A DNA stretch of 64,000 nt from G965205255 sp965205255 (GCA_965205255.1 OZ242051.1:3348001-3412000), one strand, 5' to 3'. Positions 49,901-58,172 are shown, numbered from the stretch's first letter. The notes: generated by a model not told the origin, from the letters alone. Program-made: numbers and translations.

Positions 49901-50455
49901 ACATTTGGAACAGCTTTATCAATACGAAAAAATGCCAGAAATGCACAGGTGAATTATCTGTGCATCGCTGCACGTGATACCACTGATGTTCGAGAAATCA
50001 ACTATTATGCACGGATGGAATCGACTGAAGTCAAAGCTGTTGTATCACAAAAAGCTCATCTAGAACAAGAAACCATTGAAATACTGGCAAATGATTCTGA
50101 TTATTCTATTAGACGCAATATAGCCTCACGCCCTGATGTTTCAAAAGACGTACTTAATGAATTAGCAAATTCACCAGATGAAACTATAAGAGCAGCTGTT
50201 GCAGGAAATTCAAATACATCTCCTGAGACGCTGGCTCGTCTCACTCATGACTCAAAAGCCCGTGTTGTAGTAGCTGCCTCTGGTAATAAAAATACACCCC
50301 AAGAAAACTTGGAAAGCATTGCTAATGGAGATGACCCAGCACTGACATCAATTGCTTCTCTTACTATTCGTCGACAGAAAAAACAGACTAAAGCATTACC
50401 TTATCATCCTCCTATTGAAGATACCAGAAATCTAGATAGTATTAGAGATCTTTGA
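43982..50455 (+). CDS. Tandem RHS/YD-repeat protein, copy 3, mosaic tail, altered core end
   Basis: Same layout and length (2,157 aa) as copy 2. Two things stand out. First, the core end reads DSTGH at 1782-1786, where all the others have DPTGH or DPSGH; the Pro of this conserved motif is gone. Second, the tail (from ~1990) is a patchwork: SIRRNIASRPD matches copy 1 and is followed directly by VSKDVLNELANSPDETIRAAV as in copy 2. The hydrophobic segment also has private changes (GVTVFLGAADMVTDVSKITS, YLSLEFMVAS), more than in the other copies. The start has the same ambiguity as copy 2 (43982 or 44036). The frame is intact, so the protein is probably made, though core processing may be affected. 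Confidence 0.9.
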   Translation: MVKSAMRTSTKIKAVNFVMSSIIYRILFILVADKHCGFRLLQYFIFSLAILSFFLIPFEQTVWASQVAILPVKNNFGSNINRQVKQNPHFADSWQHVIGSDRASFKLSPVTNLPALSNGDTAMPSNAGNFHGAMNGAVDPRTGTASFSLLVASTLYDQGQGKRDLMLAYSGNPSPQGPNSLGLGSHWAFNVGVEQPSTSEVNGHKTTDITTGDGHSFTMESDRDSGGKIYWHPLRHKLGDVTITGMPGDWTISTAGGIREHLQYGYEDWEEGRDGQRVWFYYNRQGPSDSTRKLIYICAHPLTTDQLHSPNNACTNNGIHITYQGRDVVINGQQKITLHMKSVLGQSTVQSISMPGLSDDAITHHQQVQLQFSYDDQGDYPWLLKSILQPSGQKTTFLYNKESSHPTLQSQGLPTGFNQAYIPVVTEETNTPAPMYKNIIPEQHVWYQYSAGTADQHNFTGYLSGVSNAPGKDNLFDRADNYTYTVTKDNGLTTTATTYNKYHLPLTITQTDDIHNSLTNQSIATYSPWKGTTFAQLPSTFSLPTQTSKTLYAQTTLGNDSVVSPAKVIQHKKYNSNGQVIWQDDAYGRQTFIQYCPPQGDNHCPKMDPNWPQVTLPEKVLRLPAKQSPAGEQPFITLATSDDPAPAVEVTFDYKLIPIAQPDKNRVYQYQQLLQKQWVHTQQVATIQDGITRFNLFSQQRLTDDAGADTSALAGNWQVADKKVGTLSALAVAGVRSGQPLPELDKTELSSATHYQYNLQQSSPTYGQLTQLSVTRYNPSVPVINGKLLHPGPSVLLAEPPAQTEQVTLKVTHTINPQSQTRTTDIEVAPTQSPSDIKNQTQLMALGDEGGLSLGKTVYSLSTGVKLSTDDTLKTLHTAWTYDLWQRPVKEVVSAGDGGNPQTILWTYLNDTREQAVVKTLLGGVQEKISYAGAGDEQKITATWHRTKAMSDQPLEGASHWIQDSSSVFTKTGQLASKTVYHAKDDDGEAIALTSTYGYDTLNRPVWQKSPDGSVNVTVRNDPKMLLISYQVVTDQNNTHEKLSPLLSVVKSNMTGKPVARYTFALDPDINVKGKYLYSASLKTTLMAIERQLKSVVHLKTSQSYGLLPLAGQQGLFSFVDSAISAGAWLNKISTQYDGNGRRTALTQPNGVQTHWKWKNGNLAATIAPNGSIIHDSYDIFGNKVARCVQPSDKSTCHALGVRGYDGEGNLAWQTDEYGNRITYTYDADGRLLTMTVPDNKKGSVHVFSYTYNSYAVTSASVDGVIYARWTYNPDTWQLTDKEDTISHLHYTYDDNTGELTCITRSAPEKLKSPAGIHYPAGTIKIKYDRYGQATRYTDLSGNIYSAVHDKYGRILQTYVTFNNQSTPKLLSSITYSPYFNRPVSVINGIGIIRYYIYNDLGNVQSTLDKQNNQVLDQLSYTYDVQTGNILTFTRSNGKDSATQTYTYDKNTNSLTSMVCSATGKSSTPDVLCPRDTDLSGSQLIAPPIIMSQRYQFDDWNNISRVDEQLITAKGKKTGKTSVYTYDTGYNDHYDPHRMTALSTQWQDNVSTFSHAPNPITYDNLGKIIKDAQGNRLHYNVFGHQDEFTNVNTGEHSFYYYDSTGNQIAEQLTDATGKALQQPLYMIYQGDSVSEQVQDDASGKTHRSHEFSGIAHSEDGVLNTWYVNDYKDDTITTYNSSGQKVSDHVYSPYGMDDDLLNTGNQAFLQKRALSAQPPLWQNHRPGFDGQLNDPATGYQFLGGGYRAYNPVYRHFMSHDSYSPFTKIDGYGFGDNNPIMNTDSTGHMPQWLGYALGAVGIVMSIASAVLLPFAAGAAATSAATTAITASATSLTEAGVSGAATGVALGAVGAASGTLQIAGTAMPHNKGLAMTNQILGIASGLSSMQMGGVTVFLGAADMVTDVSKITSGMVIASGVADSADGLSGEASSDISLSMSVSPNLANKAGLAKAVEYLGYLSLEFMVASIATSAVSTFGTALSIRKNARNAQVNYLCIAARDTTDVREINYYARMESTEVKAVVSQKAHLEQETIEILANDSDYSIRRNIASRPDVSKDVLNELANSPDETIRAAVAGNSNTSPETLARLTHDSKARVVVAASGNKNTPQENLESIANGDDPALTSIASLTIRRQKKQTKALPYHPPIEDTRNLDSIRDL

Positions 50456-50468
50456 AAAAGATAATAAT

Positions 50469-50525
50469 ATTAAAATCTGTTTCTAACTAATGTTATAAGC
50501 ATGCTTTTATGGCATGCTGCTAAAG
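50469..50525 (-). repeat. Fragment of the dispersed repeat behind RHS copy 3
   Basis: Same fragment as behind copies 1 and 2, with the hairpin at 50498-50518 intact. No such fragment follows copy 4, so this marks the repeat unit's right border. Confidence 0.65.
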
Positions 50526-50604
50526 CAATGCTTCGGATAGTTTTAACTCATTTTCTTCCATGAGTATTATCTGTTAGTTTAACGATATGAACAGAAGATA
50601 ACCC

Positions 50605-51093
50605 ATGGAAAACACAGCAAATAAGATTCTAGAGGCAATGTTCAGCGTAGAAAAACCACTAAGGACGTTTATTTTAGTGCTGATTATTATACTAATGGTT
50701 TTTTATGGCAAAGTAACGTTCAAAAATCTTAGTCGTTATTGTGAGATGAATGAAAAATATCTGAGTCGCTGGTACTAGATAAGCTTTAATTTTGCAGATT
50801 TCAACTGTCATTTGCGTAACTGAACAACTACCAGAGAAAAGGGTGTTGATTACAACTATTGATGTCTCTTTTATGAAGATAAATACAGTGGCAGAGGGCG
50901 CCAGAAACCCCATGATGGCAAGGTTAATGTAAAGGCTGACAAACACTGTTTTACCTGCGAAGGGGAAACCAATAACGGTGAAGACATCTATACAACAATT
51001 GTCTATTTAAAAATGTTTAAACAGCCCCTTCATGTGGTTATGTTTTGTGTCGAGGAACAGTACGCACTTGTGTTCAGCATGGATACGCATTAA
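50605..51093 (+). pseudogene. Degenerate DDE transposase remnant, third copy
   Basis: It has the same length (489 nt) and reading frame as the remnant at 43262 and the same kind of internal stops, with scattered base changes between them. It is not functional. Its presence before copy 4, but not after it, fits an array made by duplication of a gene-plus-spacer unit. Confidence 0.62.
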
Positions 51094-51327
51094 ATGCCAA
51101 AATACTGTTTAGTAAACGTAAAACTCACCATAAAAAATATTGTAAATGCTCGTCTGCAAGTTTGCTGTATCTACGCTCATTTAGCACCCAACACTAAAAA
51201 ATACAAAAAATAAGCAATTAATCTAAAAATTACGTATTTTGTTTTTTCTATCTTCGTAATGTCTTTACTTTTTTTGTCAACAAAAAAAGCTAACATTTTG
51301 ATATGAAATATAAATCTATCAAAAAAT

Positions 51328-54300
51328 ATGGTTAAGTCAGCTATGCGTACTTCAACTAAAATAAGAACATTCAGGTCAGTCCTTAACAATAAACTCAGGC
51401 TGAAGTTTCTACAACATTTTATTTTTTCTTTGGCGATACTCCCTGTTTTTTTAATACCATTTGAACAGGCTGTCTGGGCCTCGCAAGTTGCTGCCCTTCC
51501 TGTTAAAAATAATTTTGGGAGCAACATTAATCGCCAAGTTAAGCAAAACCCCCATTTTGCTGATTCGTGGCAACATGTTAGCAGTTCTGATCGTGCTTCT
51601 TTTAAACTATCGCCGGTTACAAATCTTCCCGCATTATCTAATGGTGATACAGCCATGCCATCTAATGCCGGTAACTTTCATGGCGCCATGAATGGTGCTG
51701 TTGATCCCCGCACTGGTACCGCATCTTTTAGCTTACTGGTTGCCAGCACATTGTATGATCAAGGTCAGGGTAAACGTGATTTAATGCTTGCTTATTCTGG
51801 CAACCCTTCTCCACAGGGACCCAATAGCCTGGGTTTGGGTTCACACTGGGCATTTAATGTTGGCGTTGAACAACCCTCAACATCTGAAGTTAACGGTCAT
51901 AAAACCACTGATATTACCACAGGCGATGGGCATAGTTTCACCATGGAAAGTGACCGTGATTCCGGTGGAAAAATTTATTGGCATCCATTGCGCCATAAAC
52001 TTGGGGATGTAACGATTACCGGCATGCCCGGCGACTGGACAATTTCCACCGCCGGTGGAATACGCGAACACCTGCAATATGGTTATGAAGACTGGGAAGA
52101 AGGTCGCGATGGTCAGCGCGTCTGGTTTTATTATAATCGCCAGGGTCCATCTGATTCTACACGTAAATTAATTTATATCTGTGCGCATCCGCTGACTACA
52201 GATCAGCTGCACAGCCCCAATAATGCCTGTACAAATAATGGCATACACATTACTTATCAGGGGCGCGATGTGCTCATTAATGGGCAGCAGAAAATAACCT
52301 TGCATATGAAAAGTGTTTTAGGGCAGTCAACGGTGCAGTCTATTTCCATGCCAGGCTTATCAGATGATGCCATTACCCATCACCAGCAGGTACAACTGCA
52401 ATTTAGCTATGATGATCAGGGAGACTATCCGTGGCTGTTAAAAAGTATTTTGCAACCTTCCGGCCAAAAAACAACATTTTTGTATAATAAAGAATCCAGC
52501 CACCCTACCCTACAATCTCAGGGATTGCCCACCGGCTTTAATCAGGCACACATTCCGGTAGTAACTGAGGAAACAAACACCCCTGCTCCTATGTATAAAA
52601 ATATCATTCCAGAACAACATGTCTGGTATCAGTACAGTGCCGGCACCGCTGATCAGCATAACTTTACCGGTTATTTAAGTGGTGTGAGCAATGCACCCGG
52701 AAAAGACAATTTGTTTGATCGTGCCGATAACTACACCTATACCGTCACTAAAGATAATGGCCTGACTACCACCTCCACCACCTACAACAAATATCATCTA
52801 CCGTTAACCATCACACAAACAGACGATATACACAACAGTCTGACGAATCAGAGTATAGCCACCTATTCACCTTGGAAAGGCACCACCTTTGCGCAACTAC
52901 CTTCAACATTCTCTTTACCCACTCAAACATCCAAAACACTATATGCACAGACAACGCTAGGTAATGACAGCGTAGTCAGTCCGGCAAAAGTGATTCAACA
53001 TAAAAAATATAACAGCAATGGCCAGGTTATCTGGCAGGACGATGCTTATGGTCGGCAAACCTTTATCCAGTATTGCCCACCACAAGGAGACAACCACTGC
53101 CCGAAAATGGACCCGAACTGGCCGCAGGTCACTTTACCGGAAAAGGTATTACGGCTCCCTGCCAAACAGTCTCCTGCAGGCGAACAACCTTTCATCACAC
53201 TAGCCACGTCTGACGATCCGGCACCAGCTGTAGAAGTCACCTTTGACTATAAATTGATACCCATAGCACAGCCAGATAAAAACCGGGTGTATCAGTATCA
53301 GCAACTGTTACAAAAACAGCGGGCACACACGCAACAGGTGGCTACAATTCAAGACGGTATCACCCGCTTTAATTTATTCAGCCAGCAACGATTGACAGAT
53401 GATGCAGGAGCAGATACTTCAGCACTTGCCGGTAACTGGCAAGTGGCTGATAAAAAAGTGGGGACTTTGTCGGCGTTAGCGGTTTCAGGGGTAAGGTCCG
53501 GCCAGCCACTGCCAGAGCTTGATAAAACTGAACTGTCCTCTGCCACTCATTATCAGTACAATTTGCAGCAAAGTAGCCCAACTTATGGTCAGCTGACACA
53601 GTTATCTGTCACCAGATACAATCCATCTGTACCAGTTATTAATGGTAAATTACTACACCCAGGACCCTCGGTCCTGCTGGCCGAACCACCTGCTCAAACA
53701 GAGCAGGTCACCTTAAAGGTCACCCATACAATCAACCCGCAATCTCAGACAAGAACAACAGATATTGAAGTGGCTCCCACACAGTCGCTGAGTGATATTA
53801 AAAATCAGACTCAGTTAATGGCGCTGGGCGATGAAGGTGGATTATCGTTAGGTAAAACAGTTTATTCTCTGTCAACCGGTGTGAAGCTATCTACAGACGA
53901 CACTTTAAAAACTCTGCATACCACATGGACGTATGACCTGTGGCAACGCCCAGTCAAAGAAGTTGTGAGCGCCGGCGATGGCGGTAACCCTCAGACGATT
54001 TTATGGACGTACCTTAACGATACTCGCGAACAGGCGGTAGTGAAAACACTGCTAGGAGGCGTACAGGAAAAAATCAGTTATGCCGGAGCCGGTGATGAGC
54101 AAAAGATAACAGCCACCTGGCACCGCACTAAAGCGATGAGTGACCAGCCTTTGGAGGGAGCGTCTCACTGGATACAAGACAGCAGTTCAGTTTTCACGAA
54201 AACAGGTCAGCTTGCCAGTAAAACCGTTTATCACGCAAAAGACGATGACGGAGAAACCATCGCCCTGACGTCAACCTACGGTTACGATACACTTAACCGC

Positions 54301-57300
54301 CCTGTATGGCAAAAATCCCCAGATGGTTCTGTTAATGTCACTGTACGCAACGATCCAAAAATGTTATTGATTAGTTATCAGGTAGTGACAGACCAAAATA
54401 ACACGCATGAGAAACTTTCGCCTCTGCTTAGTGTGGTTAAATCCAATATAACAGGCAAACCTGTTGCTCGGTATACGTTCGCTCTTGATCCGGATATAAA
54501 CGTCAAGGGTAAGTATTTGTATTCAGCCTCACTCAAAACAACCTTGATGGCTATTGAACGTCAACTTAAGTCTGTTGTGCATTTAAAAACAAGTCAAAGT
54601 TATGGTTTACTTCCGCTTGCAGGTCAACAGGGTTTATTTTCTTTTGTGGACAGTGCCATCAGTGCCGGTGCTTGGTTAAATAAAATCAGCACCCAGTATG
54701 ACGGTAATGGTCGCCGGACAGCTCTCACTCAACCCAATGGTGTTCAAACCCACTGGAAATGGAAAAATGGCAACCTTGCAGCGACTATCGCACCAAACGG
54801 CAGCATTATTCACGACTCCTATGATATTTTTGGCAATAAAGTTGCCCGCTGTGTGCAACCGTCTGACAAATCTACCTGTCACGCATTAGGCGTCCGTGGG
54901 TATGATGGTGAGGGTAATCTTGCTTGGCAAACCGATGAATATGGCAACAGAATCACTTACACTTACGACGCCGATGGCAGACTGCTAACGATGACTGTAC
55001 CCGACAATAAAAAAGGTAGTGTACATGTATTTTCCTATACCTATAACAGCTATGCTGTCACCAGTGCTTCAGTCGACGGGGTCATTTATGCAAGATGGAC
55101 CTATAACCCCGATACGTGGCAACTCACTGACAAAGAAGATACTATCAGTCATCTTCACTACACCTATGATGACAATACCGGAGAGTTAACCTGTATTACC
55201 CGCAGTGCTCCGGAAAAACTTAAATCACCAGCGGGTATTCACTACCCTGCCGGCACCATCAAAATTAAGTATGATCGTTATGGACAGGCTACCCGCTATA
55301 CTGATTTGTCAGGCAATATTTATTCAGCTGTTCACGATAAATATGGTCGAATTTTACAAACTTATGTCACCTTTAACAATCAAAGCACGCCAAAATTACT
55401 GAGTTCTATTACCTATTCTCCCTATTTTAACCGCCCCGTTTCTGTTATTAACGGTATTGGTATTATCAGATACTATATTTATAATGACTTGGGTAATGTT
55501 CAAAGCACGCTCGACAAACAAAATAATCAGGTACTAGATCAGCTCAGCTATACCTATGATGTTCAAACCGGCAACATCCTTACCTTTACCCGTTCTAACG
55601 GAAAAGACAGTGCAACCCAGACTTATACTTACGACAAAAATACAAACAGTCTTACCTCAATGGTTTGCAGTGCCACAGGCAAATCTAGCACGCCCGATGT
55701 GCTTTGTCCTAGGGATACTGATTTATCAGGAAGTCAGTTAATAGCACCTCCTATTATTATGTCACAACGGTATCAGTTTGATGATTGGAACAACATCAGC
55801 CGTGTTGATGAACAGCTGATTACCGCGAAGGGTAAAAAGACAGGAAAAACATCCGTGTATACCTATGACACCGGATACAATGATCACTATGACCCCCACC
55901 GCATGACAGCACTGAGTACTCAGTGGCAGGACAATGTATCGACTTTCAGCCATGCACCCAATGCGATAACTTACGACAATTTAGGTAGAATAATTAAAGA
56001 TGCTCAAGGCAACAGACTCCATTATAACGTTTTTGGTAATCAGGATGAATTTACCAATGTTAATACCGGAGAACACAGTTTTTACTACTACGATAGCACA
56101 GGCAACCAGATAGCAGAACAACTGACAGATGCAACAGGAAAAGCTTTACAGCAACCGCTTTACATGATTTATCAGGGTGACAGCGTCTCGGAGCAGGTAC
56201 AAGATGACGCCTCCGGAAAAACACACAGATCACATGAGTTTTCAGGCATTGCCCACAGTGAAGATGGTGTACTCAACACTTGGTATGTGAACGATTATAA
56301 AGATGACACAATAACCACTTATAATAGTTCTGGTCAGAAGGTAAGCGACCATGTCTACAGTCCGTATGGTATGGATGATGATCTGTTAAATACAGACAAT
56401 CAGGCCTTTTTGCAAAAGCGGGCTCTCTCAGCACAGCCACCGCTGTGGCAAAATCATCGGCCAGGTTTTGACGGCCAGCTAAACGACCCTGCCACAGGTT
56501 ATCAGTTTCTCGGAGGGGGTTATCGTGCATACAACCCCGTGTACAGACATTTTATGAGTCATGACAGCTATAGCCCGTTTACAAAAATAGACGGTTACGG
56601 GTTTGGTAATAATAACCCGATCATGAATACTGATCCCACAGGTCATATGCCTCAATGGTTAGGATATGCTTTAGGCGCTGTTGGCATTGTTATGTCAATA
56701 GCATCAGCGGTTCTGCTTCCTTTTGCCGCTGGTGCGGCAGCCACATCTGCGGCCACAACAGCCATAGCAGCAAGTGCTACCTCGATAACAGAGGCGGGTG
56801 TCAGCGGAGCGGCCACCGGAGTTGCACTAGGTGCCGTGGGTGCAGCTTCTGGCACGCTACAAATTGCGGGTACAGCAATGCCTCACAATAAAGGGTTGGC
56901 AATGACCAACCAGATACTGGGCATTGCCAGTGGTTTATCCTCAATGCAAATGGGGGGCGTCACGATTTTTTTGGGCGCAGCTGATGCGGTGACAGGTGTC
57001 AGTAAGCTAACCAGTGCCATGGTAATCGCCTCAGGTGTAGCAGACAGTGCAGATGGTCTTTCTGGAGAAGCAAGCTCTGATATCAGCTTGGGTATGTCAG
57101 TCAGCCCTAACCTTGCGAACAAAGCCGGCTTAGCAAAAGCTGTTGAATATTTAGGGTATGCATCTTTGGGGCTTATGGTAGCATCTATAGCCACCTCAGC
57201 TGTTTCAACATTTGGAACAGCCTTATCAATACGAAAAAATGCCAGAAATGCAAAAATTCATTCCGACGTTTTAATTGTACGCAATATTAACGACGATCAT

Positions 57301-57759
57301 TTACTCAGAATCTACGCAGACAGCCCAGAGCTACAAATTAGAGGGGAGGTCTCATTAAAACAAGGGATCGATCCCCAGCTAATAGAACAGCTTGCACACG
57401 ATGATAATCATGCCATTCAGCAAAACATAGCTATGCGATCTGATGCGACACCAAACGCACTGAAAACATTGTCTAAATCAAGAAGCCTAGAGGTAAGAAA
57501 AGCAGTTGCAAGGAACTCTAAAACATCACCTAGTACCTTGAGATTTCTTGCGAAGGATGAAAGGCCTCAAGTAGTAGAACTAGTTGCCAGTAATGAGAAA
57601 ACACCCAAGTCTATACTAAGGACTTTAAGTCAAACAGATAACAGCTTAATTTCAGGTTTAGCAGTCAGAACTTTACACAGTCTAAGAAGATCAAAAACTA
57701 ATCATATTCCTACTGTACCCAATAATAGCATGGTGAGCTTACTTCAGGAGGACGATTAG
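51328..57759 (+). CDS. Tandem RHS/YD-repeat protein, copy 4, divergent leader and tail
   Basis: The 2,143-aa product shares the shell and core (DPTGH, Asp1769) with copies 1-3 but differs at both ends. After MVKSAMRTSTKI the leader switches to RTFRSVLNNKLRLKFLQH, then rejoins at the signal-peptide core (FIFSLAILPVFLIPF, VWA-S). Here the upstream start (51328 or 51343) must be used, since the MSSIIYR start does not exist. From residue 1976 the tail is wholly distinct at the sequence level but again made of 26-residue LRV/HEAT-like units, for example LIEQLAHDDNHAIQQNIAM, VRKAVARNSKTSPSTLRFL and VVELVASNEKTPKSILRTL. It ends in NSMVSLLQEDD instead of the IRDL motif. Core substitutions pair it mostly with copy 2. 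Confidence 0.9.
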   Translation: MVKSAMRTSTKIRTFRSVLNNKLRLKFLQHFIFSLAILPVFLIPFEQAVWASQVAALPVKNNFGSNINRQVKQNPHFADSWQHVSSSDRASFKLSPVTNLPALSNGDTAMPSNAGNFHGAMNGAVDPRTGTASFSLLVASTLYDQGQGKRDLMLAYSGNPSPQGPNSLGLGSHWAFNVGVEQPSTSEVNGHKTTDITTGDGHSFTMESDRDSGGKIYWHPLRHKLGDVTITGMPGDWTISTAGGIREHLQYGYEDWEEGRDGQRVWFYYNRQGPSDSTRKLIYICAHPLTTDQLHSPNNACTNNGIHITYQGRDVLINGQQKITLHMKSVLGQSTVQSISMPGLSDDAITHHQQVQLQFSYDDQGDYPWLLKSILQPSGQKTTFLYNKESSHPTLQSQGLPTGFNQAHIPVVTEETNTPAPMYKNIIPEQHVWYQYSAGTADQHNFTGYLSGVSNAPGKDNLFDRADNYTYTVTKDNGLTTTSTTYNKYHLPLTITQTDDIHNSLTNQSIATYSPWKGTTFAQLPSTFSLPTQTSKTLYAQTTLGNDSVVSPAKVIQHKKYNSNGQVIWQDDAYGRQTFIQYCPPQGDNHCPKMDPNWPQVTLPEKVLRLPAKQSPAGEQPFITLATSDDPAPAVEVTFDYKLIPIAQPDKNRVYQYQQLLQKQRAHTQQVATIQDGITRFNLFSQQRLTDDAGADTSALAGNWQVADKKVGTLSALAVSGVRSGQPLPELDKTELSSATHYQYNLQQSSPTYGQLTQLSVTRYNPSVPVINGKLLHPGPSVLLAEPPAQTEQVTLKVTHTINPQSQTRTTDIEVAPTQSLSDIKNQTQLMALGDEGGLSLGKTVYSLSTGVKLSTDDTLKTLHTTWTYDLWQRPVKEVVSAGDGGNPQTILWTYLNDTREQAVVKTLLGGVQEKISYAGAGDEQKITATWHRTKAMSDQPLEGASHWIQDSSSVFTKTGQLASKTVYHAKDDDGETIALTSTYGYDTLNRPVWQKSPDGSVNVTVRNDPKMLLISYQVVTDQNNTHEKLSPLLSVVKSNITGKPVARYTFALDPDINVKGKYLYSASLKTTLMAIERQLKSVVHLKTSQSYGLLPLAGQQGLFSFVDSAISAGAWLNKISTQYDGNGRRTALTQPNGVQTHWKWKNGNLAATIAPNGSIIHDSYDIFGNKVARCVQPSDKSTCHALGVRGYDGEGNLAWQTDEYGNRITYTYDADGRLLTMTVPDNKKGSVHVFSYTYNSYAVTSASVDGVIYARWTYNPDTWQLTDKEDTISHLHYTYDDNTGELTCITRSAPEKLKSPAGIHYPAGTIKIKYDRYGQATRYTDLSGNIYSAVHDKYGRILQTYVTFNNQSTPKLLSSITYSPYFNRPVSVINGIGIIRYYIYNDLGNVQSTLDKQNNQVLDQLSYTYDVQTGNILTFTRSNGKDSATQTYTYDKNTNSLTSMVCSATGKSSTPDVLCPRDTDLSGSQLIAPPIIMSQRYQFDDWNNISRVDEQLITAKGKKTGKTSVYTYDTGYNDHYDPHRMTALSTQWQDNVSTFSHAPNAITYDNLGRIIKDAQGNRLHYNVFGNQDEFTNVNTGEHSFYYYDSTGNQIAEQLTDATGKALQQPLYMIYQGDSVSEQVQDDASGKTHRSHEFSGIAHSEDGVLNTWYVNDYKDDTITTYNSSGQKVSDHVYSPYGMDDDLLNTDNQAFLQKRALSAQPPLWQNHRPGFDGQLNDPATGYQFLGGGYRAYNPVYRHFMSHDSYSPFTKIDGYGFGNNNPIMNTDPTGHMPQWLGYALGAVGIVMSIASAVLLPFAAGAAATSAATTAIAASATSITEAGVSGAATGVALGAVGAASGTLQIAGTAMPHNKGLAMTNQILGIASGLSSMQMGGVTIFLGAADAVTGVSKLTSAMVIASGVADSADGLSGEASSDISLGMSVSPNLANKAGLAKAVEYLGYASLGLMVASIATSAVSTFGTALSIRKNARNAKIHSDVLIVRNINDDHLLRIYADSPELQIRGEVSLKQGIDPQLIEQLAHDDNHAIQQNIAMRSDATPNALKTLSKSRSLEVRKAVARNSKTSPSTLRFLAKDERPQVVELVASNEKTPKSILRTLSQTDNSLISGLAVRTLHSLRRSKTNHIPTVPNNSMVSLLQEDD

Positions 57760-58172
57760 AGCAGCCCATCTGCTATTTTCGGATAAAAGTGAAAACTTAT
57801 TTAAAATATGAAAAAACTTTTACAAAATGAAGCGTCCGTAACTTACGGCTGGGTTTTATGATTATACTGTTGTTTATTTGAGAGTGTAATCCAGTTAAAA
57901 AAGTACTTCAACGGTAAGGTAATGAGTGCAGCCCTGCTGTTGTGAGATATAACAGTAATATAAGAAAAGTAACAGAGGCATATTTTTATACAAGATGTTT
58001 ATAACAGCTATTTATATCAGCCGTATAAATACAATCAATACATTCAAAAAACTGGATTTTCTCGCATGTTATTCATACAATAGGCCGTTAATGGTGAAAT
58101 GACAGTTGCGGACAATCCATATTTGCCAGCAATTGATATACAATTTTAATTTATTCGATTCTTAGTAGTTTT
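57760..58172. other. 413-nt gap after the array, possible weak terminators
   Basis: The spacer found behind copies 1-3 is absent here, so the array ends with copy 4. AGCAG-CCCAT-CTGCT at 57760-57774 is followed by ATTTTC. CCGTA-ACT-TACGG at 57836-57848 is followed by CTGGGTTTT. Either could be a weak intrinsic terminator. The rest is AT-rich leader for folE with no recognisable gene. Confidence 0.4.

Noticed and set aside
29469..57759. Assignment of the tandem proteins as Tc toxin TccC subunits
   Set aside because: TccC proteins are about 1,000 aa, lack a Sec signal, and are encoded with TcA/TcB partners; none of these hold here.
29469..57759. CRISPR array or minisatellite as an explanation for the strong repetition
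   Set aside because: The repeat unit is ~7.3 kb and codes for protein throughout; no short spaced direct repeats are present.
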